DNA of 43,863 nt from Chitinophagales bacterium (GTDB taxonomy: Bacteria > Bacteroidota > Bacteroidia > Chitinophagales > Chitinophagaceae). Positions within the stretch are counted from its first letter, which is position 1; each line of letters opens with the position of its first letter. The notes below the pieces were generated by a model. The model was not told the origin of the DNA. It ran no database searches and worked only from the letters and a program-made list of their open reading frames with translations. Shown here in pieces: positions 1 to 6,239 of this stretch. The DNA lies in assembly GCA_015654695.1 (NCBI GenBank), contig JAATGJ010000060.1, positions 1 through 43,863 of the forward strand, written 5' to 3'. The translations under genes and the position numbers were made by a program.

Positions 1-41
1 TCGCACTACGGAGAAGAAAAGAAATTTACTACATTGTTTTC

Positions 42-221
42 AGATTGCTTCGGTCTGTCCTCAGCATTCTTTATGATTCAGCACTCACCTGGCAGCCCTC
101 GCAAAGACGGAGACTCCGATACTTTGATGGTTTCCCGTAACGCCGGAGTCTCCGTCTTTGCGAGCCTTGCTGAAATGATTTTTGAAATGTACTATTTGTT
201 GCCAGCAAGCCGAAGCAATCT
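42..221. repeat. Nested inverted-repeat element
   Basis: Two sets of inverted arms are nested here. The inner arms, 98-118 and 144-164, are perfect 21-bp complements (CTCGCAAAGACGGAGACTCCG and its reverse complement) with a 25-base loop. The outer arms, 42-53 (AGATTGCTTCGG) and 210-221 (CCGAAGCAATCT), are perfect 12-bp complements. The words resemble a dispersed bacterial repeat in which AGATTGCTTCG is followed by CTCGCAATGACG, here as two copies facing each other. That resemblance is from memory. No gene is supported in 1-483; apart from this element the stretch holds only the promoter of the next gene. Confidence 0.7.
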
Positions 222-341
222 TACAATTCGATGCCGGGTGCCTTCTCTCCTCAAAGGCAATGTCTCCACCGGCAGCATCTGCGGGCAAACGGGATGCCCT
301 ACCGAAGTTGATTATTTCCTATACTTTATGGGTCATTTCCT

Positions 342-398
342 TTGTCCGTTCCTGACAGCTTATTGTCCTGTATCTTTTCTTTATCCGCAGCACTTTTG
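342..398 (+). promoter_or_regulatory. Direct-repeat promoter 1 (cyclase-YHS / HMA-AraC operon)
   Basis: TTGTCC lies at 342 and again at 363, exactly 21 bp apart, with CTGAC at 352. A -7-like box CACTTTTG (391-398) starts 28 bp after the second half-site. The same layout recurs at 2171, 3957 and 6156. A 21-bp direct repeat overlapping the -33 region fits an AraC-type activator in a class II position. Transcription should start near 405, giving a leader of about 80 bases before the ATG at 484. Confidence 0.7.
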
Positions 399-483
399 TG
401 GTTCAATTATTCAAACAGTTAACTTTGAACAGGCATAAAGATGACTCCAATTACAGTTTAAAATAAAACGTATAACCTCGCGT

Positions 484-1131
484 ATGGAAGAAAATATAGC
501 GATCCTAATGGCCGATCTGTCAGGATATACCGCTCTTACTGAAACACATGGTTCTCTGAAAGCGGCTGACCTAATTGATAAATACCTGGCTATCGTGAAA
601 AATTGCCTGGTCGGTGATAGCAGGCTACACGAACGGACAGGCGATGAAGTAATGATCGTTTCTACATCCCCGGATTATTTATTGGCTACTTCACTGATGA
701 TCATGAAAGAGACTTCAGGAGAAGAGAATTTTCTGCAGGTGCATGGCGGCCTTCATCTTGGAAAAACGTTAAAAAGAAACAACAGTTATTTTGGATCTGC
801 CATCAACCTGGCATCCCGGATCGCGGCGAAAGCAAACCCGGGTACTTTTTTATGCTCTGAAGAATTTGTAACCTCTCTTTCGGGTGGATTATCAGCCGGG
901 CTTACACCCGCGGGAAAGCATAGCTTTAAAAATATAAGTGAAAAAAAGGAAATGTTTGAGATAAGGAATGAAAATAAAAACTCTTTTTTCATTGATCCCG
1001 TTTGCAGGATGCTGGTATTGGATACAAGCAAAGCAACTCAACATCCGGGGGCAGATGATATTTTCTTTTGTTCACCCGCTTGCCTGGATATTTATACAAG
1101 AAATGAACCGGGTAATTCAGCAATTCACTGA
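484..1131 (+). CDS. Class III nucleotidyl cyclase domain fused to a YHS metal-binding domain
   Basis: Residues 1-160 form an adenylate/guanylate cyclase catalytic domain: metal-binding Asp11 in MADLSGYTALTE, Asp54 in RTGDEVM, and Asn108/Arg112 in the SAINLASRI signature. The usual substrate-selecting Lys four residues before Asp54 is Glu50, so the nucleotide made (cAMP, cGMP or neither) cannot be predicted. Residues 168-205 form a YHS domain, DPVC (Cys174) followed by FCSPAC (Cys196, Cys200), a fold used for copper and other soft metals in transporters and oxidases. The likely role is metal-responsive cyclic nucleotide signalling in the cytoplasm, which is inference. The next gene starts 38 bases downstream, so the two form an operon. 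Confidence 0.82.
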   Translation: MEENIAILMADLSGYTALTETHGSLKAADLIDKYLAIVKNCLVGDSRLHERTGDEVMIVSTSPDYLLATSLMIMKETSGEENFLQVHGGLHLGKTLKRNNSYFGSAINLASRIAAKANPGTFLCSEEFVTSLSGGLSAGLTPAGKHSFKNISEKKEMFEIRNENKNSFFIDPVCRMLVLDTSKATQHPGADDIFFCSPACLDIYTRNEPGNSAIH

Positions 1132-1169
1132 TCCGCCATTCTCTGTTATGCTTTAAACTTAATAATATC

Positions 1170-1745
1170 ATGTCACAAGAAATATTGTTTGTAAAAAATA
1201 TGGTTTGCCATCGTTGTGTGCTGGCTGTTGAAGACATCTTAAACAACGCAGCCATATCCTTCCAGAAAGTGGTCGCTGGTGAGATACACCTGGGAGAAAA
1301 AATATCTAACGAGAAAAATGGTTTATTAAGCTCCCGTCTCGCTGCTATCGGGCTTGAACTGATTGATAACCGGATGAGCGGGCTGATTGAGAAAATAAAA
1401 CAGCTCGTAATTAAAAAAGCAAGGAATGAAGTGGAGGAAAAAGAAAGAAAAACAAAGCTTTCCGTTTACCTTTCGCAACAACTGCATCATGAATATACTT
1501 ACCTGAGCAGTTTCTTTTCCTTAGTGGAAGGGCGCACCATTGAGAATTATTTTATTGAACAACGGATCGAAAAAGTAAAAGAGATGCTTGTTTATAACGA
1601 AATGACATTATCCCAGATCTCTTTTGATATGGAATACAGCAGCGTGGCACACCTGTCCAACCAGTTTAAAAAAATTACAGGCCTCACTCCTTCTCATTTC
1701 AGAAAAGTAGGTTCCATGAAGCGAAAAATGATTGATCATGTCTGA
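1170..1745 (+). CDS. AraC-family regulator with N-terminal HMA-like domain
   Basis: Residues 1-75 resemble a heavy-metal-associated (HMA) domain with the metal motif MVCHRC (Cys13, Cys16). A charged linker rich in Lys and Glu follows (about 75-98). Residues 100-188 form an AraC-type double helix-turn-helix, with the family signature from IENYFIEQRIEKVKEML to HLSNQFKKITGLTPSHFRK. Regulators of this architecture are common in Bacteroidota next to copper genes. I infer that it binds the 21-bp direct repeats at 342, 2171, 3957 and 6156, which would include its own promoter. It lacks the cupin-like sensor domain of classic AraC and is short at 191 residues. A terminator-like hairpin follows at 1819. 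Confidence 0.88.
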   Translation: MSQEILFVKNMVCHRCVLAVEDILNNAAISFQKVVAGEIHLGEKISNEKNGLLSSRLAAIGLELIDNRMSGLIEKIKQLVIKKARNEVEEKERKTKLSVYLSQQLHHEYTYLSSFFSLVEGRTIENYFIEQRIEKVKEMLVYNEMTLSQISFDMEYSSVAHLSNQFKKITGLTPSHFRKVGSMKRKMIDHV

Positions 1746-1818
1746 TAGGCCTGGCAGGGCCGGAATTCCTAAAAGCATCCTTCTTTTTATCTCTTTTACA
1801 ATATAGCAGGTAACAGCC

Positions 1819-1850
1819 AGGCATAGTTTGTTATGCCTTTTGTATTTCGT
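1819..1850 (+). terminator. Terminator of the cyclase / HMA-AraC operon
   Basis: AGGCATA (1819-1825) and TATGCCT (1832-1838) form a perfect 7-bp stem with loop GTTTGT, followed by a T-rich tail. It separates this operon from the small cysteine-rich gene at 1964. Confidence 0.6.
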
Positions 1851-1928
1851 TTTTGCGATACCTGCTTCATCCCAAAATTCTGTAAAGCTTCCCCAAAGTA
1901 ATGTAACAACACCCCCCTGCTCTCATAC

Positions 1929-1936
1929 TATTTTTG
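1929..1936 (+). promoter_or_regulatory. -7 promoter element of the metallothionein-like gene
   Basis: TATTTTTG matches the Bacteroidota TAnnTTTG consensus exactly and lies 28 bases upstream of the ATG at 1964. No good -33 TTTG is present. TGT-containing words at 1880 (CTGTAA) and 1901 (ATGTAA) are 21 bp apart and 1901 is 28 bp before this box, the same geometry as the four clear regulon promoters. The sequence match is poor, so control by the same regulator is only a possibility. Confidence 0.45.
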
Positions 1937-1963
1937 ATCTATTAAATCATTCAAACAAAATTT

Positions 1964-2089
1964 ATGAAATCAAAAATTAAATTGAGTCAAACAACTCCGG
2001 CAGGCAAACAGAAATGCGATAACCCCAATTGTAACTGCGAAAATTGTAACTGCGGCAGCAATTGCACCTGCAAAAATTGCGGGAAATAA
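1964..2089 (+). CDS. Small cysteine-rich metallothionein-like peptide
   Basis: A 41-codon reading frame from ATG (1964) to TAA (2089). Residues 1-17 are lysine-rich. Residues 18-41 contain eight cysteines at positions 18, 23, 25, 28, 30, 34, 36 and 39, in CxC and CxxC pairs separated mostly by Asn, Glu, Lys and Gly. No aromatic or long hydrophobic stretch is present. This composition is that of a metallothionein or metal-chelating peptide, expected to bind copper, zinc or cadmium through thiolate clusters in the cytoplasm. It has its own -7 box at 1929 and its own terminator at 2112, and sits between an HMA-AraC regulator and a secreted HMA protein. I do not recognise a named family. Confidence 0.78.
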   Translation: MKSKIKLSQTTPAGKQKCDNPNCNCENCNCGSNCTCKNCGK

Positions 2090-2111
2090 TTGTTCTAATT
2101 ATATCCGTTCT

Positions 2112-2142
2112 GTAAGCCACTCATGGATGGGTGGCTTTTACA
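2112..2142 (+). terminator. Terminator of the metallothionein-like gene
   Basis: AAGCCAC (2114-2120) pairs with GTGGCTT (2131-2137) around a 10-base loop, followed by TTTACATTTTATT. It lies 24 bases after the stop codon. Confidence 0.65.
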
Positions 2143-2170
2143 TTTTATTAAAAAACTAAAATGATGATGA

Positions 2171-2227
2171 TTGTCCGTTTCTGACCGCCTGCTGTCCTTT
2201 CGGGCTTTAAAAGGCAGTCTATTTTTA
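2171..2227 (+). promoter_or_regulatory. Direct-repeat promoter 2 (secreted HMA operon)
   Basis: TTGTCC at 2171 and CTGTCC at 2192 are 21 bp apart, with CTGAC at 2181. A -7-like TATTTTTA (2220-2227) starts 28 bp after the second half-site. The ATG of the first gene is 31 bases further on. It has the same architecture as the sites at 342, 3957 and 6156. Confidence 0.7.
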
Positions 2228-2257
2228 CATCATCAAATAACAATTAAATAAAAACCA

Positions 2258-2539
2258 ATGAAAAAAATCGTGTTCACATTCCAGGTATTCGGGACGATTT
2301 CCCTGTTTCTCCTATACGTGGCTCTTGAAATGAATCATGGAACAGGAAACCTACCGGTAAATAAGAACCACCCTGTGGTTAAAGAAAAGACAGAAGAAAC
2401 CATCATCCGGGCATCTCTGAATGCTGAAGCTCAAAGTGAAATTTCTCTTCCCGGTAAACTATTTACGGGTTCAGGAAGTCCAGTTTGTACGAATGGAATA
2501 ATAAAAGTTTTTACGCAAGCAGCATGCAAAGCATATTAA
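2258..2539 (+). CDS. Small exported protein of unknown function
   Basis: 93 residues. Residues 1-24 are a hydrophobic segment after a KK start, either an uncleaved anchor or a signal peptide. The rest is polar, with a Lys/Glu/Thr-rich middle and two cysteines near the C-terminus (SPVC and AAC). I recognise no family. It is the first gene after promoter 2 and is followed 24 bases later by a secreted HMA-domain protein, so a role in the cell envelope in metal handling is likely by context only. The start is fixed by the promoter position. Confidence 0.6.
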   Translation: MKKIVFTFQVFGTISLFLLYVALEMNHGTGNLPVNKNHPVVKEKTEETIIRASLNAEAQSEISLPGKLFTGSGSPVCTNGIIKVFTQAACKAY

Positions 2540-2563
2540 TAAACAAATAATACAAATACTACA

Positions 2564-3046
2564 ATGAAACCAATTCTCTTATTTCTCGTCCTTGTTTTTT
2601 CAGTAGCCACCAATGCACAGGTTACCAAAGTTTCTTTACAGGCAAGTGGTTTAACCTGCAGTATGTGCAGTAACTCTATAAATAAAGCATTAAAAACACT
2701 TGATTTTGTTCTCCGGGTAGATGCAGACATTAAGACCTATACTTTTGAAATATTTTTTAAACCTAACAGCAGCGTTGATTTTGATATGATAAAGAACAAA
2801 GTTGAAAATGCAGGCTTTGCTGTTGCCGGTTTTGTCGCCACTATCGTTTTCAACAATGTCCGGGTAGTGAATAATCAACCTGTAACAATAGAGGATAAGA
2901 CATTTCTTTTTGTAAATACGAAAGACCAGATATTGAATGGCATTAAAAAAGTCAAACTATTGGGCAAGGGTTTTATTTCCCAAAAGGAATACAAAAGAAA
3001 TGCTTTTCCCGTTTCATCACCACGTACGTATTATGCAACCATATAA
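2564..3046 (+). CDS. Secreted HMA-domain (heavy-metal-associated) protein
   Basis: Residues 1-19 are a signal peptide ending near ATNAQ. Residues 21-95 form an HMA fold with the metal motif GLTCSMC (Cys32, Cys35) on the first loop and the usual beta-alpha-beta spacing. Residues 96-160 are a basic C-terminal extension I do not recognise. HMA domains bind Cu(I) or other soft metals and pass them to partners; here the protein should be periplasmic. It lies between a small exported protein and an outer-membrane beta-barrel protein in one operon, which suggests capture or export of metal across the envelope. Confidence 0.82.
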   Translation: MKPILLFLVLVFSVATNAQVTKVSLQASGLTCSMCSNSINKALKTLDFVLRVDADIKTYTFEIFFKPNSSVDFDMIKNKVENAGFAVAGFVATIVFNNVRVVNNQPVTIEDKTFLFVNTKDQILNGIKKVKLLGKGFISQKEYKRNAFPVSSPRTYYATI

Positions 3047-3072
3047 TTACCCGGTCGTAAAAATTTACAACA

Positions 3073-3882
3073 ATGAAGCAGCAATTTTTTATCGCCGTGG
3101 TTTTTCTTTCATTATCCTCCAGGGCACAGGAATTATACTCAGTAACCGAACCGGCCAGTAACAGGGCCGCAGGAAGTATTGGCTTCAGATTTGATAATTT
3201 GATTATGAATGAGATCAATTCCTCAAAAACAAATTATCACCTTATCCCGGAAATAATGATGGGTGTGTCGAAGAAACTAATGATACAGGGAAGCGTCTTT
3301 TTCAGTAACAGGAACAAAAAATTTGCCGGGGAAGGAGGTGGTCTTTATGCCAAGTACCGGTTTTTGAGTAACGATGCTGTGCAAAAACATTTCCGTATGG
3401 CTGCTTTTGGAAGAATAAGCCGTAATAACAGCGATATTCACCAGGAAGAAATTAATATGTATGGCCATAACACCGGCTTCGAAGCCGGCATAGTGGCTAC
3501 TCAATTGTTACATAAGGTTGCTTTGTCTTCCTCGGTATCAATAGCCAGGGCCATGGACAACGGCAATAACAATAAGTTTTCCTATGGATCAAAAAACAGT
3601 AAAGCGATCAACTATACTTTTTCGATTGGTAAATTAATGTTGCCAAATGAGTATAAAAGCTACAAGCAAACAAATATTAACCTCATGTCAGAATTTTTAA
3701 TCCAGGTAAATCCAGGTTCCGGAAAATATTACGCTGATATAGCACCTTCTGTGCAAATGATATTTAATAGCCAGGGGAGAATAGATATAGGTTATAGAAA
3801 TGAGTTAAGCAGTACCTTATTAAGAACCGCGCCAAACGGTTTTTTTATCCGGGTAGAATATAACCTCTTTAATGTCTTTTGA
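3073..3882 (+). CDS. Outer-membrane beta-barrel protein
   Basis: 269 residues with a short signal peptide (about 1-18, ending SSRAQ). Alternating amphipathic strands follow, such as KLMIQGSVFFSN and FFIRVEYNLFNVF, and the C-terminus is a terminal Phe typical of BamA-inserted barrels. It resembles the small transporter-like or porin-like barrels found in Bacteroidota metal operons, but I cannot name the family. It starts 26 bases after the secreted HMA gene, so the three genes from 2258 form one unit under promoter 2. Transport of a metal or metal complex is inference from context. Confidence 0.72.
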   Translation: MKQQFFIAVVFLSLSSRAQELYSVTEPASNRAAGSIGFRFDNLIMNEINSSKTNYHLIPEIMMGVSKKLMIQGSVFFSNRNKKFAGEGGGLYAKYRFLSNDAVQKHFRMAAFGRISRNNSDIHQEEINMYGHNTGFEAGIVATQLLHKVALSSSVSIARAMDNGNNNKFSYGSKNSKAINYTFSIGKLMLPNEYKSYKQTNINLMSEFLIQVNPGSGKYYADIAPSVQMIFNSQGRIDIGYRNELSSTLLRTAPNGFFIRVEYNLFNVF

Positions 3883-3956
3883 ATTACACGTTATACAACC
3901 TTCCCGTTTTATTCCGCAATTAAAAAGTTTGATCCCTGTCTGAATAGTAAATAGGA

Positions 3957-4013
3957 TTGTCCGTTCCTGACATCTTGTTGTCTAAAACAATTTTTATAAC
4001 AGCATCATCTTTG
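3957..4013 (+). promoter_or_regulatory. Direct-repeat promoter 3 (DJ-1 lipoprotein operon)
   Basis: TTGTCC at 3957 and TTGTCT at 3978 are 21 bp apart, with CTGAC at 3967. The -7-like CATCTTTG (4006-4013) starts 28 bp after the second half-site. Transcription should begin near 4019, which rules out the GTG at 4013 as the start of the next gene and supports the ATG at 4040. Confidence 0.72.
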
Positions 4014-4039
4014 TGCTATCAAAAATTAAAATACTAATC

Positions 4040-5218
4040 ATGAAAATAGTAAAGACGTCCCTTCCAGTAACCAGCTTCTTTTTGTTAGCTGTGTTATTCT
4101 TACATGCCTGCAGGCCTGTACGCAATCTCAAAAATCCTCCCGTTGCCTGGCGGGGCGGTAATTATTTCAAATCCCAAATGCCTGGCTATAGTATGGCAAA
4201 GAAAAATGTGTTCATCATCGCCGATGCTAAAATGACTGTACTATTTGATATGCTGGCTCCATTCTACTTATTCAACTCAACTAAAAAAGCCAATGTATAT
4301 ATAATTGCAAAAGATAAGACACCCATTTTGATAAAGAGAGACCTCTTTGTAAGACCGCAATTAACTTTTGAAGAAGCAGATTCGCTGAAATTACAGGCTG
4401 ATGTCATTGTAATACCTGCTTTATCAAAAAGAGATGAACACCAGGATACCGTTATTGTAAGTTGGATAAAATCTCATTTTTCAGGGCACACCAAAATGCT
4501 GGCGATATGTGATGGTGCTTCAACTGCCGCTGCTACCGGGTTGTATGATGGAAAGCCATTGACCTGCCATGCATCTGATTATGCCGGTCTAAAAGCACAC
4601 TTCAGTAAACCAGGCTGGGTAAATGATGTGACGGTTACAAAAAGCGGCAATTTGTTCAGTACTGCAGGTGTGTCGAATGCTGTAGAAGGCAGCCTGACGG
4701 TTATTAATGAATTATTTGACAGAGAAACCATGCAAAAAGTATTGACAAACATTTCTTACCCGGGTGCTGAAATTAAAACAATCCATAAAAGCATTGCCAT
4801 AAATGGTAAGAATAAATTCAGCGCCACCAAAAAAATAATTTTTAGAAAGAATAAAAAGATCGGCCTGCTGATTGAAAATGGGGTTAATGAATTTGATATG
4901 GCAACCATTATAGAAACTTATAGCCGAACGTTCCCGGCTTCTTTCACCGCCTTTAATTTGAACAGCTCAACTATCATGACCCAATACGGTTTAACACTGA
5001 TCAGTACAGGTGATACTACAATTAAACGGTTCAATGAGCTGCATGTGCTGATGCCCGTATCACTTTCAAAAGAAGAAGAGCGTTTTAAAAACGCCAAAAT
5101 CATCAGGTACGACAACCTGCAAAAGCAATACCTGCTTACTATTTGCCTGGACAGGATAGCTGAACAATATGGCCACCAGTTTGAACATTTTGTAAAAATT
5201 TCGTTGGATTATAACTGA
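4040..5218 (+). CDS. DJ-1/PfpI-like lipoprotein with tandem GlxA-type domains
   Basis: 392 residues from the ATG at 4040. A lipoprotein signal peptide ends LFLHAC (Cys24). Residues 55-245 resemble the DJ-1/PfpI domain of GlxA-type regulators, with a nucleophile-elbow cysteine in AICDGA (Cys157) and the downstream GLYDGKPLTCHASD segment. Residues 275-370 look like a second, degenerate domain (IGLLIENGVNEFDMA) without a clear nucleophile. There is no DNA-binding domain, so it should act in the periplasm, perhaps as a hydrolase, glyoxalase-like or ligand-sensing protein. It heads a three-gene unit and is related to the GlxA-type regulator at 6240, which has its own copy of the same promoter. Confidence 0.75.
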   Translation: MKIVKTSLPVTSFFLLAVLFLHACRPVRNLKNPPVAWRGGNYFKSQMPGYSMAKKNVFIIADAKMTVLFDMLAPFYLFNSTKKANVYIIAKDKTPILIKRDLFVRPQLTFEEADSLKLQADVIVIPALSKRDEHQDTVIVSWIKSHFSGHTKMLAICDGASTAAATGLYDGKPLTCHASDYAGLKAHFSKPGWVNDVTVTKSGNLFSTAGVSNAVEGSLTVINELFDRETMQKVLTNISYPGAEIKTIHKSIAINGKNKFSATKKIIFRKNKKIGLLIENGVNEFDMATIIETYSRTFPASFTAFNLNSSTIMTQYGLTLISTGDTTIKRFNELHVLMPVSLSKEEERFKNAKIIRYDNLQKQYLLTICLDRIAEQYGHQFEHFVKISLDYN

Positions 5219-5299
5219 CATTCTCATCCGGAAAAGGATTGCCGTTATAATGGATAACCGGATAGTATAAAATTAAAAACCAGATTTTAAAAAAACATT

Positions 5300-5725
5300 G
5301 TGAAAAAAGTTCACGTAACCATTCTATTGATTTTATTTTCGTTCTTTTCCTTTGGATTTATTCCTGCCAGTCAAGTTTCTCCCAATGATATAATCGGGAT
5401 GTATTGGTCGCCTAAAAAAGATGCAAAGATTGAAATCTATTTAAAAGGTCGCCAATACTTTGGAAAATTTGTATGGGTAGCAACACCCCGGAAGGATATT
5501 GAAAATCCGGCAAAAGCTTTGCAAAGCAGGGACATCCTTGGTTTGGAATTACTAACCAGGTTTTCCTATGATGATGGAATGTATAGTGGCGGAGAAATCT
5601 ATGATCCAGAGACCGGTAAAACATACTCATGCAAAATGAGCCCCGAAGGCAATAAACTTAAAGTGAGGGGATATGTTGGCATCTCACTGTTTGGACGTAC
5701 TGAATACTTCGAACGTATAAACTAA
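5300..5725 (+). CDS. DUF2147 family exported protein
   Basis: 141 residues with a GTG start; the signal peptide runs to about residue 24 (GFIPASQ). The mature part has the DUF2147 pattern: IIGMYWSPKKDAKIEIY, then GGEIYDPETGKTYSCKM, then LKVRGYVGISLFGRTEYFER. The fold is a small beta-barrel in the periplasm. Its biochemical function is unknown. The length is typical. It lies 81 bases after the DJ-1 lipoprotein and 28 bases before a small membrane protein, so it is probably co-transcribed with both. Confidence 0.82.
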   Translation: MKKVHVTILLILFSFFSFGFIPASQVSPNDIIGMYWSPKKDAKIEIYLKGRQYFGKFVWVATPRKDIENPAKALQSRDILGLELLTRFSYDDGMYSGGEIYDPETGKTYSCKMSPEGNKLKVRGYVGISLFGRTEYFERIN

Positions 5726-5753
5726 ATGCATTAACATTCTTAATTAACAAACT

Positions 5754-6146
5754 ATGACTTCAATAATTATAGGAATTTCTTCAGGGTTTTTAACAATACT
5801 ATTGTTTGGTGTAGTGAAGCACCTTGACAAAAAAATAGTTTATGGGTTGATACTTACAGGGATCGGGTTCCTCTATGTTGGATTTGGCTGGACAGATTTG
5901 CAGGCCTTAGTCGTAAATTCAATCCAGGCTATTCTATTCCTGCTACTTGCATATATTGGAATCAAAAAAAGTTTAAACATCCTGGCTTTAGGCTATTTCC
6001 TGCATGGATGCTGGGATATAACTTACCATTTTATTAATGACCCCGGATTAATTCCGCCACATTACGATTTGTTTTGCTTATCTATTGATTTCACTATTGG
6101 TGCGTACCTATTGGTTTTAAATAACCGCCTCACATTCAAAAAATAA
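5754..6146 (+). CDS. Small four-helix membrane protein, DUF6010-like
   Basis: 130 residues with about four transmembrane segments (about 1-20, 29-48, 52-70 and 100-122). The segment GYFLHGCWDITYHFINDPGLIP resembles the conserved HxxWDxxxH region of DUF6010 proteins; the assignment is from memory of that motif. The His/Asp cluster could bind metal, but function is unknown. It is the last gene of the unit under promoter 3. A separate copy of the direct-repeat promoter follows at 6156. Confidence 0.65.
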   Translation: MTSIIIGISSGFLTILLFGVVKHLDKKIVYGLILTGIGFLYVGFGWTDLQALVVNSIQAILFLLLAYIGIKKSLNILALGYFLHGCWDITYHFINDPGLIPPHYDLFCLSIDFTIGAYLLVLNNRLTFKK

Positions 6147-6155
6147 TTATGTTGG

Positions 6156-6213
6156 TTGTCTGTAACTGACACCATATTGTCCGTCTGGGCATTTACACTT
6201 CTGCTTACCTTTA
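6156..6213 (+). promoter_or_regulatory. Direct-repeat promoter 4 (GlxA-type regulator)
   Basis: TTGTCT at 6156 and TTGTCC at 6177 are 21 bp apart, with CTGAC at 6166. The -7-like TACCTTTA (6206-6213) starts 29 bp after the second half-site. The ATG is 27 bases further on. This is the most diverged of the four sites in its spacer but keeps the geometry. Confidence 0.68.
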
Positions 6214-6239
6214 TTTAATTAATTTAATATATTCAAAAT

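Noticed and set aside
85-288. Open frame on the minus strand at the left edge
   Set aside because: It is the other strand of the palindromic repeat, and its sequence reflects the repeat rather than a protein.
34-438. Open frame of 134 codons at the left edge
   Set aside because: It runs across the nested inverted repeat and promoter 1. The translation shows no domain, signal peptide or family pattern.
5226-5263. ATCCGG/CCGGAT inverted pair as a terminator before the DUF2147 gene
   Set aside because: The loop is long and there is no T-tract; it lies inside a likely operon.
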